Positions 1 through 8,440 of a DNA stretch of 45,545 nt are shown piece after piece. Positions within the stretch are counted from its first letter, which is position 1; the number at the start of each line of letters is the position of its first letter. Under the pieces are notes generated by a model that saw only the letters and a list, made by a program, of their open reading frames with translations, was not told the DNA's origin and made no database searches. Both the position numbers and the translations under genes were made by a program. The stretch is from PLA2 sp036273915 (GTDB taxonomy: Bacteria; Planctomycetota; PLA2), in NCBI GenBank assembly GCA_036273915.1, contig DASUGR010000071.1, positions 1-45,545 on the forward strand. The letters run 5' to 3'.

Positions 1-1
1 C

Positions 2-1009
2 GTGGCGCGGCTCGACGACGCCCGGGTGCGCGCCCAGCTCGAGCAGGCCGACGCCGCGGTCCGGCGCGCCACGGCCTCGCTGGCGCGGACGCGGGTCGCG
101 ATCGAGGAGGCGAAGGACTCCGTCGCGCTCGCCGCCGCGCGCGTCTCGGCCGCGGAGGTGTCGCTCGCGCTCCTCAGGAAGGAGGTGCCGAGGGACGTCG
201 CGGCCGCGGACGCCGCGGTCGTCGGCGCGAGGGCGGCGGTCGCGAAGGCGGAGGCGACGCGCGAGCAGGCGGACCGGGACGTCGAGCGCACGCGGCGCCT
301 CGTCGACCAGGGGACGCTCCAGCAGCGGGAGATGGAGATGGCGGAGACGGCCGTCGCGGTGGCCGTGGAGGACGTCGCGGCCGCGAAGGCCGCGCTCACG
401 GGCGCGGAGGAGGCGCTCGCGCAGGCGCGGCTCGGCGGGGACCGCATCCGGGTGAAGGAGGAGGAGATCGCGACGCTCCGCGCCGAGGAGGCGCGGGCGA
501 GGACAGGCGCCCTGTGGCACGAGGCCGCCGTGGCGGAGGGCGAGGCCTCGGTCGCCGCCGCGGAGGGGGCGCGAAAGGAGATCCAGAGCGTCCTCGACGA
601 CCTCACCGTGGTCTCCCCCACCGACGGCGTGGTGCTCACGCGCATGGTCGAGGAGGGCGAGGTGGTCGCGCGCGGCGCGGCGCTCCTCGAGGTCGTCGAC
701 CTGGGCAGGCTCTACCTGAAGGTCTACGTCCCCGAGCCGCAGATCGGGCGCATCCGGATCGGCTCCGAGGCGCGCATCTTCACCGACGCCTACCCCGACA
801 CGCCGGTCGACGCGACCGTCCGCTACGTCGCGTCGCAGGCCGAGTTCACGCCGAAGGAGGTGCAGACCCCCGACGAGCGCGTGAAGCTCGTCTTCGCGGT
901 CAAGCTCTACCTGAAGGAGAACCCGGAGCACCGCTTCACGCCCGGGCTGCCCGCCGACGCGGTGATCCGGTGGAAGGACGGCACGCCGTGGGCCCGGCCG
1001 CGGTGGTAG
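2..1009 (+). CDS. HlyD-family membrane fusion protein (5' truncated)
   Basis: C-terminal part of a periplasmic adaptor (membrane fusion protein) of an ABC exporter; the reading frame is open to the left edge, so the N-terminal anchor is missing. Residues about 1-195 are an Ala/Glu/Arg-rich helical hairpin typical of HlyD coiled coils. It is followed by the second half of the lipoyl/barrel-sandwich domain (DDLTVVSPTDGVVLTRMVEEG near residues 200-220) and a beta-barrel segment. The downstream ATPase starts inside this gene (22-bp overlap), followed by two permeases. That order matches E. coli ybhG-ybhF-ybhS-ybhR, so this is the YbhG-like subunit linking the inner-membrane transporter to an outer-membrane channel. 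The substrate cannot be told from sequence. Family assignment is firm. Confidence 0.88.
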   Translation: MARLDDARVRAQLEQADAAVRRATASLARTRVAIEEAKDSVALAAARVSAAEVSLALLRKEVPRDVAAADAAVVGARAAVAKAEATREQADRDVERTRRLVDQGTLQQREMEMAETAVAVAVEDVAAAKAALTGAEEALAQARLGGDRIRVKEEEIATLRAEEARARTGALWHEAAVAEGEASVAAAEGARKEIQSVLDDLTVVSPTDGVVLTRMVEEGEVVARGAALLEVVDLGRLYLKVYVPEPQIGRIRIGSEARIFTDAYPDTPVDATVRYVASQAEFTPKEVQTPDERVKLVFAVKLYLKENPEHRFTPGLPADAVIRWKDGTPWARPRW

Positions 1010-2934
1010 GGGACGCGGTCCGCGTCACGGGGCTCTCGAAGTCCTACCGCGGCCGCCCGGCGGTGCGGGGCATGGACCTCGCGGTCAGGAGCGGCGAGAT
1101 CTACGGCCTCATCGGCCCCGACGGCGCCGGCAAGAGCACGCTCCTCAAAGCGATCGCCGGCGTGCTGCGCTTCGACGCGGGCACGGTCGAGGTGCTCGGC
1201 ACGCGCGTCGACTCCGACCGCGCGGCGGAGCGGATCAAGCCGCGCATCGGCTTCCTGCCGCAGGGCCTCGGCCTCTCGCTCTACCCGGAGCTCTCGATCG
1301 AGGAGAACGTCGACTTCTTCGCCCGGCTCCGCCTCGTGCCGGCAAGGGACCTCGCGGAGAGGAAGGAGCGCCTGCTCGCGATGACGCGCCTCGCGCCCTT
1401 CCGCGGCCGGCCGATGAAGCACCTCTCCGGCGGCATGAAGCAGAAGCTCGGCCTCATCTGCACGCTGATCCACGAGCCCGAGCTCGTGATCCTCGACGAG
1501 CCGACGACCGGCGTCGACCCGGTGTCGCGCCGCGACTTCTGGGCGATCCTCGCGCGGCTCCTCCGCGAGCGCCACGCGACCGCGATCGTCTCCACCGCGT
1601 ACATGGACGAGGCGTCGCGCTTCCACCGGCTCTCGCTCGTGTACGACGGCCGCGAGGTGGCGTCGGGCGACCCGGAGTCGATCCGCGCGCGGCGGCCGGG
1701 CACGCTGGTCGTGATCGAGACCGCGCGCCAGGGGGACGCCGTCGAGCGCCTCCGCCCGCGCTTCCCGCAGGTCGACCCGCAGGGCGCGACCGTGCGCCTC
1801 TTCGCGGACGGCCTCGACCCCGCGGCCGCGCGCGCCGCCGCGACCGAGGCGCTCGCGGGCCTCCCCGCGACGGTCGCCGCGGCGGGCGAGGCGGACCTCG
1901 AGGACGTGTTCGTGTCGCTCCTGCGCGAGGGGGCGCCGCCCGCCGCGGCCCCGGCCCCCGCACCCCCCCACGCCTCCCCGCCGCGGCGCGCCGCGATCGA
2001 GGCGATCGACCTCACGCGCGACTTCGGCGCGTTCCGGGCGGTCGACCACGTCTCCTTCTCCGTGCCGCCGGGCGAGATCTTCGGCCTCCTCGGCGCGAAC
2101 GGCGCGGGCAAGACGACGGTCATCAAGATGCTCACGGGCATCCTGCCGCCGACCGGCGGCCGCGGACAGGTGGCGGGCGCCGACATGCGCCACGCCGGCG
2201 GCGAGATCAAGCGGCGCATCGGCTACGTCTCGCAGGCGTTCTCGCTCTACCAGGACCTGACCGTGACCGAGAACCTCCGCCTGTTCGCCGCGATCTACGG
2301 GCTGTCGCGCGGCGAGGCGCGGGAGCGCGAGTCCTGGGCGCTCGATCTGGGGGGGCTCCGGGGGCACGAGCGGGACCTCGCGGGCAGCCTGCCGATGGGG
2401 CTCCGGCAGCGGCTGGCGCTCGGCTGCGCGCTCGTCCACGGGCCCGAGGTCCTCTTCCTCGACGAGCCGACGTCGGGCGTCGACCCGATCGGCCGCCGCC
2501 GCTTCTGGGAGCTGCTCTTCCGCCTCTCGCGCGAGCAGCGCGTCGCGATCCTCGTGACCACGCACTACATGGGCGAGGCGGAGCAGTGCGACCGGCTCGC
2601 GCTGCTGTTCGCCGGGCGGCTCGTCGCGGACGCGACGCCGAAGGCGCTGAAGCGCGAGGTCGAGGAGAGCGACGGCCTCCCGATCGAGATGCACGTCGAC
2701 CGGCCGCTCGACGCGCTCGAGGCGCTCGCCGCGCGCGGGTTCCCCGACGCGGCGCTCTTCGGGCCGCACGTCCGCGTGCTGTCGCGGGACCCGGAACGCG
2801 ACCTCGCGCGCATGCCGCGGCTGCTCGGCGAGGCGGGGGTGAGGGTCCAGCGCGCCGAACGCACGTCGCTCTCGATGGAGGACGTGTTCGTCCACCGCGT
2901 GCGCGCGCTGGAGCAGGAGGGCCGTGGCGCATGA
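988..2934 (+). CDS. Duplicated ABC exporter ATPase, YbhF/RbbA-like
   Basis: Cytoplasmic ATPase of about 648 residues with two complete ABC domains in one chain. Domain 1 has Walker A GPDGAGKS (43-50), signature LSGGMKQKL (about 147) and Walker B VILDEPTT. Domain 2 has Walker A GANGAGKT (about 369), Q-loop YVSQAF, a signature position reading LPMGLRQRL, and Walker B LFLDEPTS. The non-canonical second signature is usual for YbhF-type proteins as I know the family. A Pro/Ala-rich linker joins the halves. The GTG at 988 is chosen because AAGGA lies 9 nt upstream; GTG at 1003 is an alternative. The stop overlaps the next ATG (ATGA). A copy of the window's G-run repeat (2349-2364) lies in frame just before the second signature. 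Confidence 0.9.
   Translation: MGPAAVVGDAVRVTGLSKSYRGRPAVRGMDLAVRSGEIYGLIGPDGAGKSTLLKAIAGVLRFDAGTVEVLGTRVDSDRAAERIKPRIGFLPQGLGLSLYPELSIEENVDFFARLRLVPARDLAERKERLLAMTRLAPFRGRPMKHLSGGMKQKLGLICTLIHEPELVILDEPTTGVDPVSRRDFWAILARLLRERHATAIVSTAYMDEASRFHRLSLVYDGREVASGDPESIRARRPGTLVVIETARQGDAVERLRPRFPQVDPQGATVRLFADGLDPAAARAAATEALAGLPATVAAAGEADLEDVFVSLLREGAPPAAAPAPAPPHASPPRRAAIEAIDLTRDFGAFRAVDHVSFSVPPGEIFGLLGANGAGKTTVIKMLTGILPPTGGRGQVAGADMRHAGGEIKRRIGYVSQAFSLYQDLTVTENLRLFAAIYGLSRGEARERESWALDLGGLRGHERDLAGSLPMGLRQRLALGCALVHGPEVLFLDEPTSGVDPIGRRRFWELLFRLSREQRVAILVTTHYMGEAEQCDRLALLFAGRLVADATPKALKREVEESDGLPIEMHVDRPLDALEALAARGFPDAALFGPHVRVLSRDPERDLARMPRLLGEAGVRVQRAERTSLSMEDVFVHRVRALEQEGRGA
2349..2364 (+). repeat. 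G-run repeat (G7-CTCC-G5)
   Basis: In frame in the fused ABC ATPase. Identical 16-mer at 31495-31510 and, reversed, at 41350-41365. Confidence 0.75.
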
Positions 2935-4085
2935 ACCTGCGCCGCGTGCTCGCCGTCGCGTGGAAGGAGGCCCGCGAGATCTGGCGCGACCGTCTCTACT
3001 TCGGCCTCGCGTTCGCGCTGCCCGTGATCCTGATGATCGTCTACTGCTACGGGCTCGTGCAGGACGTCGAGAACGCGCCGTTCGCGATCCTCGACCACGA
3101 CCGTTCCACGCTTTCCCGCGACTACGCGCACCGCTTCCTCGACTCGCGCTACTTCGACTTCCAGGGGTACGTCGAGGACAGCCGCGAGGCGGAGCGGCTC
3201 CTCGTCGACGCGCGCGTGCGCATGGTGCTCGTGGTGCCGCCCGGTTTCGAGCGCGACCTCCGCGAGGGGCGGCCGGTCGCGGTGCAGACGATCTTCGACG
3301 GCACGTTCACGACGCCGATCCGCACGCTCCGGGGCTACGTGGAGTCGATCCACGCTTCGCTCGGCGCGTCGCTCCGCGCCGACTGGCTCGCGCGCAACCG
3401 CGGCCTCTCGCCCGAGCGCGCGGCGGTGCTCCTCCAGCCGGTGCGCGTCGAGACCCGCTACCTCTACAACCGCGAGGTGAGGACGCTCTGGGCGATCGCG
3501 CCCACGATGATCATGTTCATCCTGATGATGACGTCGCCGCTCCTGACCGCGCTCTCGATCGTGCGCGAGAAGGAGACCGGCGCGATCTACAACATCTACT
3601 CGGCGACGATCACGCGGGCGGAGTACCTGCTCGGCAAGCTCCTGCCCAACGCGGCCGTGAGCTTCCTGAACATCCTCGTGCTGTTCGTGCTCGCGACCTC
3701 GTGGTTCGGGGCGCCGTTCGACGGCTCCTTCGGGCTCTTCGCGGGCGCGTCGGTCGGGTTCGTGCTCTCCACGAGCTGCCTCGGCCTGCTCGTGTCGCTG
3801 CTCGCGCGGTCGCAGCAGGCGGCGCTCATGATCTCGGTGATCGCGGGCGTCGTCGTCGCGCTCAACTTCTCGGGGATGACGACGCCGCCGCAGGCGATGC
3901 CGCCGGGGCTCTACGCGGTCGCGCACCTGTTCCCGGCGCTGGCGTACCGAAACGTCGTGCTGGGCACGTTCCTCAAGGGCCTCGACCTCCGGATCCTCTG
4001 GCAGGACGCGGCCTACTTCTTCGCCTACGCGGCGGCCGCCTTCGCGCTCTGCACGGGGCTCTTCCGGAAGAGGACCGCGGCGTGA
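2931..4085 (+). CDS. ABC-2 type exporter permease, YbhS-like
   Basis: Inner-membrane permease of 384 residues (ABC2_membrane_3 type). One membrane helix lies near residues 22-42, then a periplasmic domain of about 150 residues. A block of five hydrophobic segments follows from about residue 185 to the end, including IMFILMMTSPLLTALSIV followed by REKETGAIYN, the conserved cytoplasmic coupling region of this family. The start overlaps the ATPase stop and the stop overlaps the next start, so the subunits are translationally coupled. It should pair with the following permease as a heterodimer driven by the fused ATPase. Confidence 0.88.
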   Translation: MNLRRVLAVAWKEAREIWRDRLYFGLAFALPVILMIVYCYGLVQDVENAPFAILDHDRSTLSRDYAHRFLDSRYFDFQGYVEDSREAERLLVDARVRMVLVVPPGFERDLREGRPVAVQTIFDGTFTTPIRTLRGYVESIHASLGASLRADWLARNRGLSPERAAVLLQPVRVETRYLYNREVRTLWAIAPTMIMFILMMTSPLLTALSIVREKETGAIYNIYSATITRAEYLLGKLLPNAAVSFLNILVLFVLATSWFGAPFDGSFGLFAGASVGFVLSTSCLGLLVSLLARSQQAALMISVIAGVVVALNFSGMTTPPQAMPPGLYAVAHLFPALAYRNVVLGTFLKGLDLRILWQDAAYFFAYAAAAFALCTGLFRKRTAA

Positions 4086-5260
4086 GCCCGCCCCCCAGCC
4101 CCCCCCTCTTCGCCGGCGTCTCGCGCCGCCTGCGGCAGATGCGCGTGATGACCGCGAAGGAGCTGCGCCAGATCGCGCGGGACCGCGCCCTCCTCCTCTT
4201 CATCATCTACAGCTTCACGCTGCACATGTTCGTGGCAGCGGGGTCGGAGGCGTCCGACCTCCGCGACGCGCGCTTCCTCGTGCGCGACCTCGATCGCTCG
4301 CCCGCGTCGCGCGAGCTGATCTCGCGCTTCCTCCCGCCGCAGTACCTGCCCGCCGGCGAGGTGGCGAGCGGGGAGGAGGCGCTCGACCGGCTCGACCGCG
4401 GCAAGGCGGTGATGCTGCTCGAGATCCCGGAGGGCTTCTCGCGGACGCTCGACGAGGGCGCGCAGCCGGCGACCGTCCAGCTGCTCGTCGACACGAGCTC
4501 GGCGAACACCGGGTACCTCGCGTCGGCGTACTCGGCGCGGATCGCGGCGCGGTACGGCGCCGAGCGGGCGCAGGCGAACCTCTCGCGCGGCGGCGCGGCG
4601 CACGAGACGCTGCCGCGGATCGAGAGCCGCGACCGCGTCTGGTTCAACCCGACGCTCGACGAGAAGTGGTTCGCGACGATCAGCGAGCTGCTCACGATGA
4701 TCACGGTCGCGTGCATCCTGCTGCCCGCGGCCGCGCTCGTGCGGGAGAAGGAGCGGGGCACGATCGAGCAGCTGCTCGTCTCGCCGCTGACGCCGTTCCA
4801 GGTGATGTTCCCGAAGGTGCTCGCGATGATCGTCGTGACGCTGCTCGGGACGGTCGTCGCGTTCCTCGGCATCCTCCGGCCGGTCTTCGGCGTGCCCGTG
4901 CGCGGGAGCCTCCTGCTCTTCTTCGGCGTCACCGCGCTCTACGCGTTCACGAACGCGGGCCTCGGGCTCTTGGCGGCGACGTTCACGAAGCGGACGGCGC
5001 AGGTGGGCATGCTGATGCTCCTCGCCGTGATGCCGATCATCATGCTCTCGGGGATCCGGGCGCCGCTCGAGAGCATGCCCTCGTGGCTGCGGACGGCGAT
5101 CTGGTTCTCGCCCCTGCGCCACTTCCTCGAGGTGGGCTACGGGATCCTCCTGCGCGGCGCGGGCGTCTCGGTGCTCTGGGACTCGATCCTCGTGATGGCG
5201 GGGCTGGGCGCGGTGCTCTTTCTCGCGGGCCTCTACCGCTTCCGCCGGCAGCTCGCGTGA
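4082..5260 (+). CDS. ABC-2 type exporter permease, YbhR-like
   Basis: Second permease, 392 residues, with the same plan as its neighbour: N-terminal helix (LLLFIIYSFTLHMFV), long periplasmic domain, then five hydrophobic segments with the coupling motif LVREKERGTIEQLLVSPL. The GTG start at 4082 overlaps the previous stop (GTGA) and has GAAGAGGA about 8 nt upstream, which supports it over a Met about 19 codons further in. The first residues (SPPPSPPLF) are encoded by an antisense copy of the G-run repeat at 4091-4106, so this N-terminal tail may be repeat-derived. It ends the four-gene operon. Confidence 0.88.
   Translation: MSPPPSPPLFAGVSRRLRQMRVMTAKELRQIARDRALLLFIIYSFTLHMFVAAGSEASDLRDARFLVRDLDRSPASRELISRFLPPQYLPAGEVASGEEALDRLDRGKAVMLLEIPEGFSRTLDEGAQPATVQLLVDTSSANTGYLASAYSARIAARYGAERAQANLSRGGAAHETLPRIESRDRVWFNPTLDEKWFATISELLTMITVACILLPAAALVREKERGTIEQLLVSPLTPFQVMFPKVLAMIVVTLLGTVVAFLGILRPVFGVPVRGSLLLFFGVTALYAFTNAGLGLLAATFTKRTAQVGMLMLLAVMPIIMLSGIRAPLESMPSWLRTAIWFSPLRHFLEVGYGILLRGAGVSVLWDSILVMAGLGAVLFLAGLYRFRRQLA
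4091..4106 (-). repeat. G-run repeat (G8-CT-G6)
   Basis: Codes the N-terminal tail of the second permease. Identical 16-mer at 18542-18557 and 44222-44237. Confidence 0.75.
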
Positions 5261-5271
5261 CGCTCGCCCGC

Positions 5272-5290
5272 CCCCGGCGCGCCGCCGGGG
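5272..5290 (+). terminator. GC hairpin after exporter operon
   Basis: CCCCGGCG and CGCCGGGG pair around a 3-nt loop 12 nt after the permease stop. There is no T-tract, so it is only a possible terminator or transcript-end stabiliser. The rest of 5291-5536 has no supported gene; it contains CTCCGCTAC twice (5296 and 5317). Confidence 0.4.
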
Positions 5291-5536
5291 CCAGACTCCG
5301 CTACGCTCCCACGGGGCTCCGCTACCTCCGGCCCCTGTCCTCCCTTCCCTGTCCTGCCATCGATCCGTCCCTTCGGAGGCGATGGCCCCTCCTGCTGCGT
5401 CACGTCAATCGTTGCACCCTGCAGCATCCGGAACGCCATCGGGCTTCGCCATCGTCAGTCGCGCCGCGGCCGGTCGAGCTCGATGGCCGGATGCTCCCGC
5501 TCCTCCAAGACACCGTCGAGGACGCGCAGCATGTCC

Positions 5537-6796
5537 TCAGCTCCCGATCCCGTCCGCGTGCATCTGTTCCGCCGAGGCCGGCTGCGCGAGCGTGCCGTGC
5601 GGATTCGCATACCAACCCGCCGGGGCCGGGTTCTCCTCGCGGACCTTGAGGATCGTGAACATCCCCCCCATGGTGACGTAGCCGAACGGACCCGGCCCTC
5701 CGAGCATGGGGATGCTGTTCCTCGGGACGTGCGTCTCCTCCCCGTGCATCCCCGTCTGCCCCTCCTCAAGCAGCTCGGGCACCAGCTCGCCGAGCCGCTC
5801 GTCGAACACGCTCGGGTCCACGCCGACGAGATTGGGGATCCCGTGCCCCATCTGGTTCATGACGTGGTGCGTCATGTGGCAGTGGAGCGCCCAATCGCCC
5901 GGGTTGTCGGCGGTGAATTCGATCGTGCGTGTCGTGCCCACGGGCACGAGCACGGTCGTCTCGGGCCACTGCCCCGCCTCGGGGATCATGCCGCCGTCCG
6001 TCTCGACGACGCGGAACGACATCCCGTGCAGGTGCATCGGGTGGTGGTCCATCGCGCTCAGGTTCCCGAAGCGGATCCGAACGCGCTCGCCAAGCTTCGC
6101 CACGATCGGCGTCGTGCCGGGGAAAGCCTTGCCGTTCATCGTGAGCACGTTGAAGTCGGTCATCTCGTTCGGATCCGGACGCGCGGCCCCGACAGGGACC
6201 GACCACTCGCTCAACAGGTAGACGTAGTCGCGGTCCGGCGGGGGCCGGGCCGGCTCCCGCGGGTGCACGACGAACATCCCCATGAGCCCCATCGCCATCT
6301 GCGTCATCTCGTCGTGGTGCGAGTGGTACATGAACGTGCCGGGACGCGTCAGCGTGAACTCGTACCGGAACGTCTCCCCCGACGCGATGGTGCGCTGCGA
6401 GAGACCGCCCACGCCGTCCATGCCGCTCGGCACTGGCAATCCGTGCCAGTGGACGCTCGTCGGGTCGGGGAGCTTGTTCGTGACGTAGATACGGACCCGG
6501 TCCCCTTCGACCCCTTCGATCGTGGGCCCGTGGACGCGCCCGTTGTAGCCCCAGCACTCGGCGGCGAGGCCGGGCGCGAACTCGTGCCTCACCGGCTCCG
6601 CGATCAGGTGGAAGACCTTCACCCCGTCCACGACGCGGAACGGCAGCGTCGCGCCGTCCGGGGTGACGACGGCCCCGTGTCCGCCGGAAGGGAGGGGGCC
6701 CGGGGGAGGCTCCTGCGCCTCCGAACGCGCTGCCGCCCAGCCGACGAAGGCCGCGGCCATCGCGGTCCGTTCGAGGAACTCGCGTCGGGTGGCCAT
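5537..6796 (-). CDS. Multicopper oxidase (CopA/CumA type)
   Basis: Exported multicopper oxidase of 419 residues, probably a periplasmic Cu(I) oxidase. It begins with a Tat-type signal (TRREFL plus a hydrophobic stretch, residues 1-27). All four copper-binding motifs are visible: HWHG (116-119), HSHHDE (148-153), HPMHLHG (252-258) and HCHMTHHVMNQM (295-306), giving type 1 and the type 2/3 cluster. It is the last gene of the copper island and starts 1 bp after the stop of the outer-membrane efflux gene. Residues about 30-36 (PPPGPLP), just after the signal peptide, are encoded across a G-run repeat (6691-6709). Confidence 0.93.
   Translation of the reverse strand: MATRREFLERTAMAAAFVGWAAARSEAQEPPPGPLPSGGHGAVVTPDGATLPFRVVDGVKVFHLIAEPVRHEFAPGLAAECWGYNGRVHGPTIEGVEGDRVRIYVTNKLPDPTSVHWHGLPVPSGMDGVGGLSQRTIASGETFRYEFTLTRPGTFMYHSHHDEMTQMAMGLMGMFVVHPREPARPPPDRDYVYLLSEWSVPVGAARPDPNEMTDFNVLTMNGKAFPGTTPIVAKLGERVRIRFGNLSAMDHHPMHLHGMSFRVVETDGGMIPEAGQWPETTVLVPVGTTRTIEFTADNPGDWALHCHMTHHVMNQMGHGIPNLVGVDPSVFDERLGELVPELLEEGQTGMHGEETHVPRNSIPMLGGPGPFGYVTMGGMFTILKVREENPAPAGWYANPHGTLAQPASAEQMHADGIGS
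6691..6709 (+). repeat. G-run repeat (GCCCG core)
   Basis: Antisense in the multicopper oxidase gene just past its signal peptide. Same core as 26579-26601. Confidence 0.7.
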
Positions 6797-6797
6797 C

Positions 6798-8210
6798 TCA
6801 GTGTCCCTTCCCCGGGCTCTCGTGCCCGGACGGCGCCGCCTCCGCCTCGCCCATGGCGCGCGGCGCCCGGTAGCTGCCCGCGAGCAGCTCCTCGAGGTCG
6901 AGGCGCGCTTCCCACGCCAGACGGAGCGTCTCGACATACTCGCGCTGGGCATCCAGCTCCTGCTGCTTCGCGAGGAGCACCTCGAACGCGCCGACCTGCA
7001 TCGCGTTGTAGTTAGCGAGCGTCTCCCCGAGCAGCTTCGTGCGGAGCGGGAGGTACGTCTCCCGCAGGTAGCCGGATCGGTCGCGCAGGGACGCCACGCG
7101 GTCCCGGTAGGTGCGCGCGGCCGAGCGGATCTCCACGGCCAACGCAACGTGATGCGCGATCCGCTCGCGCAGGATCGCGACCTGCTTGGCCCGGCGGGCC
7201 TGCCCCTGGTCGAACAGCGGGACCGTGAGGGCGAGGTCCGGACCGAGTCCCCACGAGCCGTCCGAGCTCTCGCGCTTGGCGGCGACGCCTGCCTCGAGCG
7301 CAGGGAAGAGGCCCTCCCAGCGCGCGAGCCCGGCCGCTTGCGCGGCGGCCTCGATCTGCGACCGATTCGCGGCAAGGTCAAGGCTCTGCGCGATCGCCTT
7401 GGACTCGACGTGCTCGAGATCCAGAGCGTCGCCCACCGTGTCCGGCAACTCGCCGGCGACGCGCCAAGTCGTCGCGGTCCCCCAGATGCCGAGCAGCACC
7501 TGCATCGGCTCCCGCGCCTCGACGGATGCAGCCTCGGCCGCCGCGAGATCGAGCCTCGCGCGCGCCTCCCCGAGTTCCTCGGCGGTGAGCCGCGCGTCGG
7601 TCACGTTGCCGGCCTCGTGGAGGCTACGCATCAGGCCGTGCGACGCGGACGCTGCGGCGAGCGATGTCCGCCGTGCAGCGACGAGCCGTTCCCCCGCACG
7701 CACGCCGACGAGCGCCCGACGCACGTCGAAGGCCAGCGCGACGAGATCCCTCGTAACCTCGGCCTTCGCGGCCTCGAGCTCCGCCGCGGCGATCCGCTTG
7801 CGGAGCGGGCGGTAGAAGAGCTCGATGAACGAGCCGGCCAGCGTGAGCTCCACCTCGGTCCCGCCGCCGAAGAACTTGGCGTTGCCGGAGAAGACCGGGT
7901 TCCTGAGGAGTCCGGCTTGGACGAGCTCCGCCCGCGCCACGCCGAGTCGCTCGTACCGCTCACGCACGACGCGGTTGTTGAGAAGCGCGACCTTCACGGC
8001 CGTGGCCTCATCGAGCTCGCCGGCGAGCATCTCGCGGACTGCCGCGTCGATCGAGCCGTCGTCCGGAGCCGACGTGCGCGGCGGCGGCTCCTGCCCCACC
8101 CGCGCCGACGCCGCCGCGCGGACCCCGTCCACGTCACCGCCGGTCTCGCGCTCGATGCGCGCGGTCGACACGCAGGCGGAGAGGAGCCCAAGAAGAAGGA
8201 CGCATCTCAT
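6798..8210 (-). CDS. TolC/CusC-like outer-membrane efflux lipoprotein
   Basis: Outer-membrane factor of 470 residues. LLSAC at residues 9-13 is a lipobox, so it is probably lipidated at Cys13 like CusC. Two long Ala/Glu/Arg-rich helical repeats with motifs such as RNPVFSGNAKFF and VPLFDQGQARRAKQ fit the duplicated OMF fold. The start overlaps the stop of the small lipoprotein upstream (ATGA). No RND pump or adaptor lies next to it, although OMFs normally need both, so it may use a pump encoded elsewhere. Context among copper genes suggests copper export. Confidence 0.88.
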   Translation of the reverse strand: MRCVLLLGLLSACVSTARIERETGGDVDGVRAAASARVGQEPPPRTSAPDDGSIDAAVREMLAGELDEATAVKVALLNNRVVRERYERLGVARAELVQAGLLRNPVFSGNAKFFGGGTEVELTLAGSFIELFYRPLRKRIAAAELEAAKAEVTRDLVALAFDVRRALVGVRAGERLVAARRTSLAAASASHGLMRSLHEAGNVTDARLTAEELGEARARLDLAAAEAASVEAREPMQVLLGIWGTATTWRVAGELPDTVGDALDLEHVESKAIAQSLDLAANRSQIEAAAQAAGLARWEGLFPALEAGVAAKRESSDGSWGLGPDLALTVPLFDQGQARRAKQVAILRERIAHHVALAVEIRSAARTYRDRVASLRDRSGYLRETYLPLRTKLLGETLANYNAMQVGAFEVLLAKQQELDAQREYVETLRLAWEARLDLEELLAGSYRAPRAMGEAEAAPSGHESPGKGH

Positions 8211-8440
8211 CGCATGCCTCCCATGCTGCCGTGATCGTGGCGCGTCGCCGGCTTCTCCTTCTCCGACGGCCGCACGAGCGCGGCGGACGGGGGAGGCGTG
8301 GGCGCCTCCGCGGCTTCGGGCGACGCCGGGTGCGTGGGAGGCGGAGGGGGCATCGGGGGCAGGACGGCGCAGGAAGAGAGGAGCAGCGCCATGGCTGCGC
8401 TGCTCCGGATCCTGGCACGTGCGAAGCGGCTACTCGCCAT
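8207..8440 (-). CDS. Small proline-rich lipoprotein with Met/His tail
   Basis: A 77-residue secreted lipoprotein: hydrophobic segment then LLSSC with Cys24 as lipidation site, a Pro-rich stretch (residues 28-52), and a C-terminus HDHGSMGGMR that could bind copper. It overlaps the upstream gene by 11 bp and the downstream gene by 4 bp, so it is a real operon member. The polyproline part coincides with a G-run repeat (8343-8360) immediately after the lipobox. Function unknown; accessory copper binding is an inference. Confidence 0.72.
   Translation of the reverse strand: MASSRFARARIRSSAAMALLLSSCAVLPPMPPPPPTHPASPEAAEAPTPPPSAALVRPSEKEKPATRHDHGSMGGMR
8343..8360 (+). repeat. G-run repeat (CATC core)
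   Basis: GGAGGGGGCATCGGGGGC, antisense within the small lipoprotein gene, three codons after the lipobox Cys. Confidence 0.6.

Noticed and set aside
2386..2420. Non-canonical second ABC signature (LPMGLRQRL) as a dead site
   Set aside because: This variant is normal for YbhF-type fused ATPases as I know the family.
907..2895. 662-codon open frame on the minus strand
   Set aside because: It is antisense to the ABC ATPase, is Arg/Glu/Asp-rich without motifs, and results from high third-position GC.
5296..5325. Direct repeat CTCCGCTAC twice
   Set aside because: Two 9-bp copies 21 bp apart in GC-rich spacer; too little to call an operator.
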